The notes below the pieces were generated by a model, which was not told the DNA's origin, did no database searches, and worked only from the letters and a program-made list of their open reading frames with translations. DNA of 64,000 nucleotides, taken from positions 2,604,001-2,668,000 of the forward strand of contig NZ_HG938353.1 of assembly GCF_000731315.1 (NCBI RefSeq), in the 5' to 3' direction. Within the stretch, counting starts at the first letter, position 1; each line of letters opens with the position of its first letter. Made by a program: the position numbers and the translations under genes. This document shows positions 56,434-64,000 of the stretch, piece after piece. The DNA is from Neorhizobium galegae bv. orientalis str. HAMBI 540. GTDB lineage: Bacteria > Pseudomonadota > Alphaproteobacteria > Rhizobiales > Rhizobiaceae.

Positions 56434-57306
56434 TTAGAAGCGCGCCTGCGTCGAAAAGAGGCCATGCGGACGCCACATCAGCACGAGGATGAGGGTCGCG
56501 AAGCCGACGGTGTCGCGGAACTGCAGCCCAACATAGGTGGCGACGAGGCTCTCGGCGATCCCCAGGATCATGGCGGCGAAGAACGTCCCGCGCACGTTGC
56601 CAAGTCCGCCCATGATGATGATGGGCAGGGTCTTGAACGTGATCAGCTCGCCCATTCCGCCATAGACGCTGACGTTGACGGGCGCGGTCAGGACACCCGA
56701 GAGAGCGGCCAGGGCGGCACCGAGAATGAATGTCCGGAGCACGACCTGCGGCACGTCGATGCCAACGACCTCGCAGCATTCCACGTTCTGGGAAACCGCG
56801 CGCATGGCCATGCCGAGACGGCTGTAGGTGACCATCAGTTCGAGGCCGACGAAGACGACCAGGCAGACCACGAGGATGAGAATGCGCTGCTGTGCCAGGC
56901 TGAAGCCGAAGATCGAGATAGGCTCGATATAGCCTCCGGAGAAGAACTTGTAGCCTCCCCCGAAGACGAAGATCACGGTGTTCTGCAGGATGAGGGCGAT
57001 GCCAAGGGTGGCGAGCACCCCCGACTCCGCCGGAGCGCCGACCATCCGACGCATGACGAGCTGGCCGACGACGTAGGCGACCACGATCGTCGCGAGAACG
57101 CCCACGACGATCGAAGCCTCATAGGAAAGGCCGAGATAGTCGATGGCGAACCAGGCGCCGAACGTCCCGAGCATGTAGTATTCGCCGTGAGCGAAGTTGA
57201 TGGCTCGCAGCACGCCAAAAATCATCGTCATTCCCACGGCGACGATCGCGTAGACGGAACCCGTCACGATCCCATTGACGACTTGTTCGAGAACGGTCGA
57301 GAGCAT
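56434..57306 (-). CDS. livH: LIV-type ABC transporter permease (LivH)
   Basis: This is a 290-residue permease with the typical start NGIVTGSVYAIVAVGMTMIFGVLRAINFAHGE and the coupling loop MAMRAVSQNVECCEVVGIDV. GGLGNVRGTFFAAMILG closes the family pattern. It lies between the binding protein gene and livM in one operon. Confidence 0.93.
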   Translation of the reverse strand: MLSTVLEQVVNGIVTGSVYAIVAVGMTMIFGVLRAINFAHGEYYMLGTFGAWFAIDYLGLSYEASIVVGVLATIVVAYVVGQLVMRRMVGAPAESGVLATLGIALILQNTVIFVFGGGYKFFSGGYIEPISIFGFSLAQQRILILVVCLVVFVGLELMVTYSRLGMAMRAVSQNVECCEVVGIDVPQVVLRTFILGAALAALSGVLTAPVNVSVYGGMGELITFKTLPIIIMGGLGNVRGTFFAAMILGIAESLVATYVGLQFRDTVGFATLILVLMWRPHGLFSTQARF

Positions 57307-57326
57307 GGACGTACTCCTCCCGGGAA

Positions 57327-58514
57327 TTACTTGGCAGGGTACTGGATGTCTGCCGAGTATGCACCCTTGATGCTCGGAACACCCTTCTCGATCTGCAGAA
57401 GGATCATCGGCAGGCGAGCTTGATTGTGATCGTCGAAGGTGACGTCGCCGACGGGGCTCTTGTACTTGATCTTCGAAAGGGCGTCGCGGACCTTACTCTT
57501 GTCGGCGCTGCCAGCCTGCTTGATTGCGGCGGCGAGCAGGTTGACCGTGTCCCAGTGGACATAGGCGTGGTTGTTAGGCGCTTCCTTGTAGGTCGTCGTG
57601 AACTTCTCGACGAAGGCCTTGCTGGCCGGGGAGTCGAACTGCGGAAGCCATGCCGCGGCTTCGACCGCACCTTCGAGAGCGGTCGGAGCCGACTTGATGG
57701 TCTTTTCGGTATTGAACTCGCCGTTGCCGATCAGCGTCACCTTGCCCGCGATGCCGAGCTCGACCATCTGGCGGGCGAGGATCGGCGTCGTGTCGGCAAG
57801 ACCGTAGTAGATGATCGCCTGCGCACCGTTGTCGCGGATCTTGGCGAGAACGCTGCGGAAATCGACTTCGCCTTCCTTGTAGTAATCCTCGCTGAGGATC
57901 TGCCCCTTGAATTCCGGAAGGTATTTCTTGGTGAAAGTAATGGCCGAGCGGCCGTAGTCGCTGTCTACCGAAAGAACCGCGAACTTTGTGAAGCCTCGCT
58001 GCTCGGCGGCATATTTGGCGACGACGAGCGCACGGTTTTCGTCCGTCGGGTAGTTGCGGTAGGTCCATTTGAAGCCGCCGACACCTGCCTGGTAGGTGAT
58101 CTTTGGGTTCGAAGATGCGGCGTTCAGGAGGAGCACCTCAGCGTCTTCCGCGACAGGCTGCATGGCGAGGGTCACCGAGCTCGAAACGTCGCCGATGATG
58201 AAGTCGACACCTTCCTGGTCGATCAGGCGGCGGGTCGCCGAGACCCCTTCGACCGGCGTGCCCTGGCTGTCCGCGTTGAAGAGCTGGATCTTGATGCCGT
58301 TGACGCCGCCGGCATCATTGATGTCCTTCACCGCAAGCTCAGCGCCGTGCATTGAGAAACCGCCGTAGCGGGCATTCGGTCCGCTCATCGGCGCGACGAT
58401 CCCGAGCTTGATCGTGTCGGCTGCCTGCGCCGTGGCAGTGAAAGGAACCGATCCGGCGATCGCGAGGATCGCCGTGGAGATGCAAAGCATTCTGCGATTG
58501 AATTGATGTGTCAT
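57327..58514 (-). CDS. LIV-type periplasmic substrate-binding protein
   Basis: This is a 395-residue exported binding protein (signal peptide about 1-32, ending AQAAD). IKLGIVAPMSGPNARYGGFSMHGAELAVKDIN is the type I periplasmic-binding fold start, and the middle has AIIYYGLADTTPILARQMVELG. It determines the specificity of the importer. Members of this family bind branched-chain amino acids, but also amides, urea, aromatic acids and others. Together with hyuAB the ligand may be an amide-like nitrogen compound. The Nac-like element lies 120 bases before its GGAG-preceded start. Confidence 0.92.
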   Translation of the reverse strand: MTHQFNRRMLCISTAILAIAGSVPFTATAQAADTIKLGIVAPMSGPNARYGGFSMHGAELAVKDINDAGGVNGIKIQLFNADSQGTPVEGVSATRRLIDQEGVDFIIGDVSSSVTLAMQPVAEDAEVLLLNAASSNPKITYQAGVGGFKWTYRNYPTDENRALVVAKYAAEQRGFTKFAVLSVDSDYGRSAITFTKKYLPEFKGQILSEDYYKEGEVDFRSVLAKIRDNGAQAIIYYGLADTTPILARQMVELGIAGKVTLIGNGEFNTEKTIKSAPTALEGAVEAAAWLPQFDSPASKAFVEKFTTTYKEAPNNHAYVHWDTVNLLAAAIKQAGSADKSKVRDALSKIKYKSPVGDVTFDDHNQARLPMILLQIEKGVPSIKGAYSADIQYPAK

Positions 58515-58635
58515 GTTCCCGCTCCGTGTTTCGGATGATCTCGTCCGGCTTTATGCCGGCATTTGCCGCTTTGGCGGTTCTTATTGGGCAGCCTCATGCT
58601 GAGCCAGGTGTCACAGTAGGTTCATGCGGCCGGGT

Positions 58636-58681
58636 TTGGCCAACACAACTCCTTTCTGCCGCTATAGGGTTTCCTTATGGC
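58636..58681 (-). promoter_or_regulatory. Nac-like operator/promoter element upstream of the LIV operon
   Basis: This is the second copy of the hyuA element: 40 of 46 bases identical, in the same orientation and at a similar distance (about 120 bases) from the start codon. ATA-N9-TAT is present at 58664-58678 and TTGGCCAA at 58636-58643, with the same 28-base offset between the two as at hyuA. Confidence 0.75.
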
Positions 58682-58773
58682 GGGGGCGCGCTCGAGAGAC
58701 CTTGGCCCAGATAGCCATGACCGGGCGACATGCCTGCATTGATGGCAAATGCATACATTGTGAGCGGCGACGA

Positions 58774-58788
58774 GCCTATAGTATAGGC
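58774..58788. promoter_or_regulatory. palindrome upstream of a DUF1127 gene
   Basis: GCCTATA-G-TATAGGC is a perfect 7-bp inverted repeat, 23 bases before the start codon of the 45-residue DUF1127 gene. It overlaps where a promoter is expected and may be an operator. Confidence 0.5.
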
Positions 58789-58811
58789 ATCAGCAACCAT
58801 GGAGAGATAGA

Positions 58812-58949
58812 ATGAAGCTCGGCGAAAGACTGAGAAGGTATGTAGAGCTACGACGCGCAGTCCGAGAACTCGAGGGTCTCGATGATCGAACCCTTCACGA
58901 CATCGGAGTAGCCCGATCTCATATCCGCGGTGCCGTCGAGGGCCGCTGA
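58812..58949 (+). CDS. DUF1127 small protein (45 aa)
   Basis: This encodes 45 residues: an Arg-rich helix MKLGERLRRYVELRRAVREL, then the DUF1127 core LDDRTLHDIGVARSHI, then a short tail. GGAG 8 bases upstream is a good ribosome-binding site. The length is that of the short DUF1127 class of rhizobia. It falls below common gene-calling length limits. It lies between the LIV operon promoter, which points away, and the decayed ATPase gene. Characterised relatives act as small RNA-linked regulators; the role here is unknown. Confidence 0.88.
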   Translation: MKLGERLRRYVELRRAVRELEGLDDRTLHDIGVARSHIRGAVEGR

Positions 58950-58963
58950 ATGCGTGCTGTGGT

Positions 58964-59544
58964 TTAGGGCATGAAAGTCATGCCTGACAGCCGCAGACAC
59001 TCCAGGATACGACGCATCACGTTCTGTATCGTCAACGCTGGACGGCTGGGTTTACGGATTTCCTCCCACAGCAGCTCGTATGACGTGCGGATGGGATTGC
59101 GGGCGAAGCCCTCGACCTGACTTCCCTCGTTCGTCTTTCGAACGATCCAGAATGTGTCGTGGGCACGCTTGTCGGCTTTCCGGTCAGGGTCGAACGTCAC
59201 TTCCTTGTGGAAATAGATGTTGTGGGTCAGCGCGAAGACCTGCTTGATGGCGACCTTGCCTGAACACGCCTCGGAGAGCACCCGCTTTATGAGCGCGCTC
59301 ACGATCAACAGGACGTCGCTGTCGAGACTGACACCGGATCGTCGAAGACCACCACCCTGTTCCCGCTGACCTCTGCGGAGGTCGTACTGCCACGGATGAG
59401 ATGCTAGAAATACGGGAACGAGATGAAGCTCCGCTCTCCTTCACTCAGCGTAATGCGCGCACTACTCCCATCACCTCTGACGATCGCGTAGGATTCATCC
59501 CTGTCTCCTGCCGTTTCAAGCCTGAAGCCAGTAAAGCCTGATGC
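58964..59544 (-). pseudogene. remnant of an AAA_13-type ATPase
   Basis: Conceptual translation gives the C-terminal part of an AAA_13 ATPase (RloC/Wrn-like group): the signature TLSEGERSFISFPYF, Walker B-like VVVFDDPVS followed by LDSDVLLIVSALIKR, and VFALTHNIYFHKEV. It is broken by a TAG codon (59404-59406) and a one-base deletion near 59327-59331 that shifts frame inside the Walker B/D-loop. The N-terminal Walker A half is absent. Intact relatives have 700 or more residues. It points to a lost nuclease or defence-type gene in this accessory region. Confidence 0.8.
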
Positions 59545-59749
59545 TCAATACGCAGGTCCCTCGCACGCCACCCGAACAGCCTATCCATCCTGATCCTAGG
59601 TATAGGTGCGGGCGCTGCTACGCTGCCGTAGTCTCTTCACGTCAGCAGCCGAGAACGAGCGACCGAGCCCAGTGAGGGTTTCGCGTCCTTCATTAGGGCC
59701 ACCGACGGCACTGAATGACCAACCTCGGATGACGGAGAGATACGCCACC

Positions 59750-59896
59750 ATGCAGACCGCGAATTCCGATCTGAAGCTCTCACGACGCGACGCGCTACGC
59801 ACAGGCGCCGCGCTGGCGGCAGCAATCTCGCTGCAAACGTCACCGGCCATCGCCGCGACGCAACACTCACAGCAACCAGGAACTGGAAACAGGTAA
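59750..59896 (+). CDS. orphan Tat leader directly upstream of hydrolase
   Basis: This is a 48-residue frame with a complete twin-arginine signal peptide (LKLSRRDALRTGAALAAAISLQ, then PAIAATQ). A TAA at 59894-59896 ends it, and the ATG of the hydrolase follows as the very next codon in the same frame. Either the signal peptide was once fused to the hydrolase and has been cut off by a stop codon, or it is a separately translated leader. A GGAGA lies about 11 bases upstream of its ATG. Confidence 0.6.
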   Translation: MQTANSDLKLSRRDALRTGAALAAAISLQTSPAIAATQHSQQPGTGNR

Positions 59897-60739
59897 ATGA
59901 CCCAATCTTTCATCAAGACCAAGGACGGCGTCGATATCTTCTACAAGGACTGGGGTCCGAAGGATGCCCAGCCGATTGTCTTCCATCACGGCTGGCCGCT
60001 GTCGTCGGACGACTGGGACAACCAGATGTTGTTTTTCCTTGCCAGCGGCTACCGCGTCGTCGCCCATGACCGCCGGGGCCACGGCCGCTCGCAGCAGGTG
60101 AGCGAAGGCCATGACATGGACCATTACGCAGCCGACGCCTCGGCCGTCTACGAGCACCTGAACCTCAAGAATGCCGTCCATATCGGTCATTCGACCGGTG
60201 GCGGCGAAGTTGCCCGCTACGTCGCCAAGTTCGGCCAGCCGCAGGGCCGCGTCGCCAAGGCCGTTCTGGTTTCCGCCGTTCCGCCGATCATGGTGAAGAC
60301 CGCGAGCAATCCCGGCGGCCTGCCGATCGAGGTGTTCGACGGCTTACGCAAGGCACTCGCCGACAACCGCGCCCAGTTCTACCTCGACCTGCCGACCGGC
60401 CCGTTTTACGGCTTCAACCGTCCAGGCGCGGAGATTTCCCAGGGTGTCATCCAGAATTGGTGGCGTCAGGGCATGATCGGTGGCGCTAAGGCTCATTATG
60501 ACGGCATCAAGGCGTTTTCCGAAACAGATCAGACCGAAGACCTGAAGAAGATCACCGTTCCGGTTCTCGTCATGCATGGCGACGACGACCAGATCGTGCC
60601 GATCGACGATGCCGGCCGGCTGTCGGTCAAGCTCGTCAAGAACGGCACGCTGAAGGTCTATCCGGGCTATCCTCACGGCATGCTCACCACGCATGCGGAT
60701 GTCATCAATCTGGACCTGCTCGCATTCGTCAAGGAATGA
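59897..60739 (+). CDS. alpha/beta hydrolase, non-haem chloroperoxidase-like
   Basis: This is a 280-residue alpha/beta hydrolase of the cofactor-free chloroperoxidase/arylesterase group. It starts [16 protein letters not shown] and has the oxyanion region [15 protein letters not shown] and HDRRGHGRS. The nucleophile elbow is GHSTGG (Ser99), the acid is in [10 protein letters not shown], and the His is in YPGYPHGM. The catalytic triad is therefore complete. The natural substrate is usually an ester or peracid. It follows the Tat-leader frame with no gap, so translation may be coupled. As written the product lacks a signal and would be cytoplasmic. Confidence 0.92.
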   Translation: MTQSFIKTKDGVDIFYKDWGPKDAQPIVFHHGWPLSSDDWDNQMLFFLASGYRVVAHDRRGHGRSQQVSEGHDMDHYAADASAVYEHLNLKNAVHIGHSTGGGEVARYVAKFGQPQGRVAKAVLVSAVPPIMVKTASNPGGLPIEVFDGLRKALADNRAQFYLDLPTGPFYGFNRPGAEISQGVIQNWWRQGMIGGAKAHYDGIKAFSETDQTEDLKKITVPVLVMHGDDDQIVPIDDAGRLSVKLVKNGTLKVYPGYPHGMLTTHADVINLDLLAFVKE

Positions 60740-61092
60740 GCGGCAGCCTCGTTCGCCCTGATTGGATTTGTTCGCTGTTTCAGGACGGCTGGCTCTTGCC
60801 AGCCGTCCTTCGCCGTCGTTGCATGCCTTAGGTCAGTCCGGTGAGGATTTTCGGTATGGGGAGGATGTCTGGCCCCTCACCCACGTTCGCCTGTCTTCAC
60901 CGGTGCGATCAGGATGTTGCTGGACGAGCCACATTCCGCCGCCGAAGTCGAGGCTTCGGATGCTCACCGCGCGAGTGCGTGCCCCAGGGGCGCCGTCCGC
61001 TCACCGCGGTTTCTCCTGTCCCGGTCCAAGTTCCACCCCCCGTGCGGCGGGACAAGACTGGAAGTATGGCCTACCATGCCCGAGGATCGAAG
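60740..61092. other. intergenic region between convergent genes
   Basis: These 353 bases follow the hydrolase gene and end at the stop of the molybdenum hydroxylase. Apart from a hairpin at 60782-60809 nothing is recognised. Open frames in it are shadows or lack start signals. Confidence 0.5.
60782..60809 (+). terminator. hairpin after hydrolase gene
   Basis: A perfect 12-bp stem AGGACGGCTGGC/GCCAGCCGTCCT with a TCTT loop lies 43 bases past the stop codon. The tail is not T-rich, so termination may be weak. Confidence 0.55.
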
Positions 61093-63336
61093 TCAGAGCG
61101 TGACAATTGCAGATCTAACCACCTCTGCAGTGATCGGCATATCGGAGAACCGGACGCCGGTCGCGTCGACAAGAGCATTGGCGAGCGCAGCCGAGGCTGG
61201 TCCCTGGCCGCATTCGGCTACCCCCAAGAACGGCTTCCCCGGCTGGGCTTCCACTATAACATCGATATGTTCAGGGACATCGCGGAAGCGGAGAATTGGA
61301 TAAGTGCTCCAGTCGAAGTTTTTTCTCAGAGTTCCATCGGTTGCCGCGGCTTCGCGAGTACACCAGCTCAAGGATTGTATGATGGCCCCTTCGACCTGGT
61401 TTTCGATACCATTGGGCGAAACGACCTCGCCGCAATCCACGGCCGCCTGGACCCTTCGGACGGTGACCCGCCCGGTGTCCCGCTCGACGCGGACCTCCAT
61501 GAAGATCGCGCAGTAAGCGCCGAGGTTCTTGTAACGCGCGAACCCCATCCCGAATCCCTGCAAGGGTGCCGCCTTCTTGCGCTTCCTCCAGCCGAAGGCG
61601 TCGGCCGCGGTCAGCATAACCTGTCGCGCGCGGTCATCCGCCATGTGGTTCAGTCGAAGGTCGAGCGGGTCGATTCCCGCCGTCAGAGCAAGTTCGTCAA
61701 ACATGCTCTCTATCGAGAAGACATTGAGGTGGGCGCCTAGTGATCGCAGCGCGGAAACCCGGATCGGCATGTCCTTGATGAAATGATAGACGACGTTCAT
61801 GTTTGGCAGGTCGTACAGAGGATTGGAATTGCGGCTGCCATCGCCTTCAGGCATCGGAATGGGTTTGCCTTCCGGTACCGGAAACGAAGGGACGACCTCG
61901 TTCCCTACCAGGACGCCACCCGCCCCCACGGGACGATTGTTGTGTGGATTGCTCCACACATCGTAGTTCCATCTGACGATCCGGTTGTCGCCATCGAGGG
62001 CAGCATCCACCTCGGTCGCCATTCCGGGACCCAGCGGTTCCCAGCCGAACTCCTGCTCCCGCATCCATTGCAGTCGCACGGGTCGACCCGGCAGCGATGC
62101 GGCGATCAACGCAGCCTCGGCGGCGACATCGTCGGCACCGTTCTGGCCATAGCAGCCCGCTCCCTCGACATGGATCGCGCGGATGGTCTCGATAGGGCGC
62201 TTCAGGAGATCCGCGGCGACGCGCCGGACATCGAATGTGCCCTGGCTGTGAGTCCAGATCGTCAGAATGTCATCCTGCAGCCAGGCCAGAGCGCACGACG
62301 GACCAATCGAACCATGACTTATCCAATGCCTGGTGAAGCTTTTCCTGACCGAGCGCTTGGGATCCGCAGTCGGCTTGCTGGCATCCAGTATGACGATGTC
62401 CCTCGCAGGCAGCGCCTTCAGCGTCTCGGCGACCCCACCCGTCGGGAACGGCGATCTCGCAAGCTCGTAAGGCGAGGCCTGGAGCCTCCGCATGAGCTTT
62501 ACGGCGTTCCATTCACGTTCGGCCACCACCGCCGCGAAGTTTCCGTTCCGCACGAACTTCACGACACCGTCCATGGACTCGATCTCGCTGTCCGACGGCA
62601 ATGCCAGCCTCGTACCTTCGCTCGGTCCCCTGATGACCCTTGCATGCAGCATCCCGGGCAGGCGCATGTCGTGAATGAAAGCGGCTCCGCCCGTGGTTTT
62701 CGCCGGGATGTCCAGCCGTGGAAGATTGGTGCCCATTGTCCGGAACTGGCTCTTCTGGCGAAGCGGCGCGTCGGGTACCGCCTCGACATGCATCGACAGG
62801 GCGGATGCGGTCTCGCCGTATCCGATGCGGCGGCCATCGCCGGCTCTGATGGTCCCATCGCCCATCGAAGTCACGTCGCCTTCCTTGACCCTGAGGATCG
62901 CGGCCGCCTGTTTGAGCAGGAGCATCCGGACGTTCGCCGCAGCATTCCGGATCGCGGTGCCACTGTCCTGCATCGAGTGGCTACCCGCCGTCAGCCCTTC
63001 GTCAGGCGTGCGCAGGGTATCCACCGTGACGAGATCGACGTCCGCTGGGGGTAGGTCCAGTTCCTCGGCCGCCACCTGCGTCAGGGCCGTCCTGATGCCC
63101 TGGCCGAGTTCGGCCTTCCCTGAAAAGACGGTGGCCCTTCCGCTCTGATCGAGCAGGATCCAGGAATCGAGGTAGGGGGATGATTTCAGGCTGCCCGGAA
63201 GAGCGGGAGCGAGAGCGATCGGCCCAGCCCCTCCCTCGCCGCCGCCGGCGAGCTGGGCGCGAGCCGGTCTCGTCATGGCGAATGCTACAGCGATGCCGCT
63301 GGCAGCGAGGAAGGAACGTCTCGTGATCGGGTTCAT
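61093..63336 (-). CDS. molybdenum hydroxylase large subunit, isoquinoline 1-oxidoreductase type
   Basis: This is a 747-residue molybdopterin-binding subunit of the IorB/periplasmic aldehyde dehydrogenase type. A Tat signal (ITRRSFLAASGIAVAFA) sends it across the membrane already folded. Motifs include FSGKAELGQGIRTALTQ, AGSHSMQDSGTAIRNAAA, VEGAGCYGQNGADDVAAEA and the catalytic Glu region GVAECGQGPAS. GGAG before 63336 sets the start, which overlaps the small-subunit stop by 4 bp. Unlike XdhB in this window it is cofactor-complete but exported. The substrate is unknown (N-heterocycle or aldehyde). Confidence 0.9.
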   Translation of the reverse strand: MNPITRRSFLAASGIAVAFAMTRPARAQLAGGGEGGAGPIALAPALPGSLKSSPYLDSWILLDQSGRATVFSGKAELGQGIRTALTQVAAEELDLPPADVDLVTVDTLRTPDEGLTAGSHSMQDSGTAIRNAAANVRMLLLKQAAAILRVKEGDVTSMGDGTIRAGDGRRIGYGETASALSMHVEAVPDAPLRQKSQFRTMGTNLPRLDIPAKTTGGAAFIHDMRLPGMLHARVIRGPSEGTRLALPSDSEIESMDGVVKFVRNGNFAAVVAEREWNAVKLMRRLQASPYELARSPFPTGGVAETLKALPARDIVILDASKPTADPKRSVRKSFTRHWISHGSIGPSCALAWLQDDILTIWTHSQGTFDVRRVAADLLKRPIETIRAIHVEGAGCYGQNGADDVAAEAALIAASLPGRPVRLQWMREQEFGWEPLGPGMATEVDAALDGDNRIVRWNYDVWSNPHNNRPVGAGGVLVGNEVVPSFPVPEGKPIPMPEGDGSRNSNPLYDLPNMNVVYHFIKDMPIRVSALRSLGAHLNVFSIESMFDELALTAGIDPLDLRLNHMADDRARQVMLTAADAFGWRKRKKAAPLQGFGMGFARYKNLGAYCAIFMEVRVERDTGRVTVRRVQAAVDCGEVVSPNGIENQVEGAIIQSLSWCTREAAATDGTLRKNFDWSTYPILRFRDVPEHIDVIVEAQPGKPFLGVAECGQGPASAALANALVDATGVRFSDMPITAEVVRSAIVTL

Positions 63337-63806
63337 CGGACCACTCCGGCCATTACATCGCTGGCACGCCGGACCGCATGAAGGATTCGCGCATGGGTTC
63401 CGCAGCGGCAGAGATTGGGCTGCATGTGCTCCCGGATCTGTTCGTCGGTCGGATCCGGGATCTTTTCGAGGAGAGCCTGCGCGCGCATGATCATGCCCGC
63501 TATGCAGTATCCGCACTGTGCCGCCTGCTCATCCTGAAAGGCCTTCTGCACGATTCCGGGCGCATCGACCGAGCCGAGACCTTCCAGGGTCCTGACCGAT
63601 CTGTCACCGATGACCCCGACCGGGGTCAGACAGGAAAAGACCGCCTTCCCGTCTATGTGCACCGTGCAGGCACCGCATTGTCCGAGCCCGCACCCGAATT
63701 TTGCACCGTTGAGTTCGAGGTCATCCCGAAGCACGTAGAGCAGCGGCGTATCAGGATCACTTCCGATCTCGTGCTTCGCGCCATTGACTGTGATGGATAT
63801 GGTCAT
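63333..63806 (-). CDS. molybdenum hydroxylase 2Fe-2S subunit
   Basis: This is a 157-residue subunit with two 2Fe-2S sites: C-x4-C-x2-C in GCGLGQCGACTV and GYCIAGM plus NLCRCGTH in the helical domain. It carries electrons from the molybdenum centre to the cytochrome subunit. It has no signal of its own and would travel with the Tat-bearing large subunit. The start at 63806 overlaps the upstream cytochrome gene by 4 bp; the longer frame to 63857 is rejected. Confidence 0.9.
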   Translation of the reverse strand: MTISITVNGAKHEIGSDPDTPLLYVLRDDLELNGAKFGCGLGQCGACTVHIDGKAVFSCLTPVGVIGDRSVRTLEGLGSVDAPGIVQKAFQDEQAAQCGYCIAGMIMRAQALLEKIPDPTDEQIREHMQPNLCRCGTHARILHAVRRASDVMAGVVR

Positions 63807-64000
63807 CTTGCGTTCTCTTTCCGGATATCGCGAACCGCGTTCCCGAGGCGCGGCCAAGGCGACTGGGACGTGAACCGCGACCTTGCGTAGGCCAGAAGGT
63901 CGGCGACCTGGTCGTCGGTGAGATTGTCAGTAAACGGCGGCATGAACGGAGCGTCGCTGGTCGGATCCTTGATGCCCTGCAGCACTGCCTGAATGGCGTT
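63803..64000 (-). CDS. cytochrome c subunit, C-terminal end (continues past window)
   Basis: The frame is open to the last base and encodes the last 65 residues. MPPFTDNLTDDQVADLLAYARSRF is the typical end of multihaem cytochrome c subunits of membrane-bound alcohol and aldehyde dehydrogenases, with the Met as probable haem ligand. No haem-binding CxxCH lies within the visible part. The 4-bp overlap with the 2Fe-2S gene makes a three-subunit operon, with electrons passing to the respiratory chain. Confidence 0.82.
   Translation of the reverse strand, partial: NAIQAVLQGIKDPTSDAPFMPPFTDNLTDDQVADLLAYARSRFTSQSPWPRLGNAVRDIRKENAR

Noticed and set aside
60840..61092. Possible gene or element remnant after the hydrolase
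   Set aside because: No frame gave recognisable residues, and no terminal repeats or target duplications were seen.

Overview
The window looks like chromosomal DNA of a Rhizobiaceae bacterium (Rhizobium, Neorhizobium or Agrobacterium type). The evidence is high GC, a BacA-type peptide transporter, a rhizobial purine-degradation cluster with the cytochrome-fused urate oxidase PuuD, several DUF1127 small proteins, and GC-rich palindromic intergenic repeats of the kind seen in rhizobia. No tRNA, rRNA, CRISPR array, complete insertion sequence or replication origin was seen.

Positions 1-16.7 kb are ordinary core and peripheral genes: the end of a PfkB sugar kinase, a GT4 glycosyltransferase, the GTPase der with a YfgM/TPR-like membrane protein, an exported polysaccharide deacetylase, bacA, an MFS carrier, a methionine aminopeptidase, a luciferase-like monooxygenase and a REC-REC-GGDEF protein. 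A cupin/aldo-keto reductase/exported flavodoxin set is divergent from a LysR gene, with a perfect TTACC-N11-GGTAA site between them. Positions 16.8-18.4 kb form an AT-richer islet with a membrane protein and an exported papain-like cysteine peptidase. An ECF42-type sigma factor with its DGPF partner, an AraC regulator, an exported lactonase-like MBL protein, a GST, GFA and VOC proteins, a D,D-carboxypeptidase with SPOR domain, glpK and bdhA follow (18.4-28.8 kb).

Positions 28.8-39.9 kb encode purine catabolism. XdhA/XdhB/XdhC make and mature xanthine dehydrogenase, GuaD converts guanine to xanthine, and PuuD oxidises urate at the membrane. A DUF559 nuclease-like gene and a ~180-bp composite inverted repeat lie between xdhB and xdhC. 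Between xdhC and puuD there are two tandem units, each a small DUF1127-type gene divergent from a GcvA-like LysR gene. A chemoreceptor and an lldD-like flavoenzyme follow.

From about 43.6 kb to the right end the character is accessory. A breakpoint near 44.41 kb truncates a D-2-hydroxyacid dehydrogenase. A long minus-strand catabolic block follows: gluconokinase, a gluconate-5-dehydrogenase-like SDR, an HpcH/HpaI aldolase, a second SDR, HyuB/HyuA (hydantoinase/oxoprolinase/carboxylase family), a Nac-like LysR regulator, an aspartate-type aminotransferase and a complete LIV-type ABC importer. A conserved promoter element (40 of 46 bases identical, with the ATA-N9-TAT signature known for Nac) lies upstream of both hyuA and the LIV binding-protein gene. 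It ties the two operons into one probable regulon of unknown substrate. The right end holds a 45-residue DUF1127 gene, a decayed AAA_13 ATPase, a chloroperoxidase-like hydrolase cut off from an upstream Tat leader by an in-frame TAA, and a three-component molybdenum hydroxylase (large subunit, 2Fe-2S subunit, partial cytochrome c).
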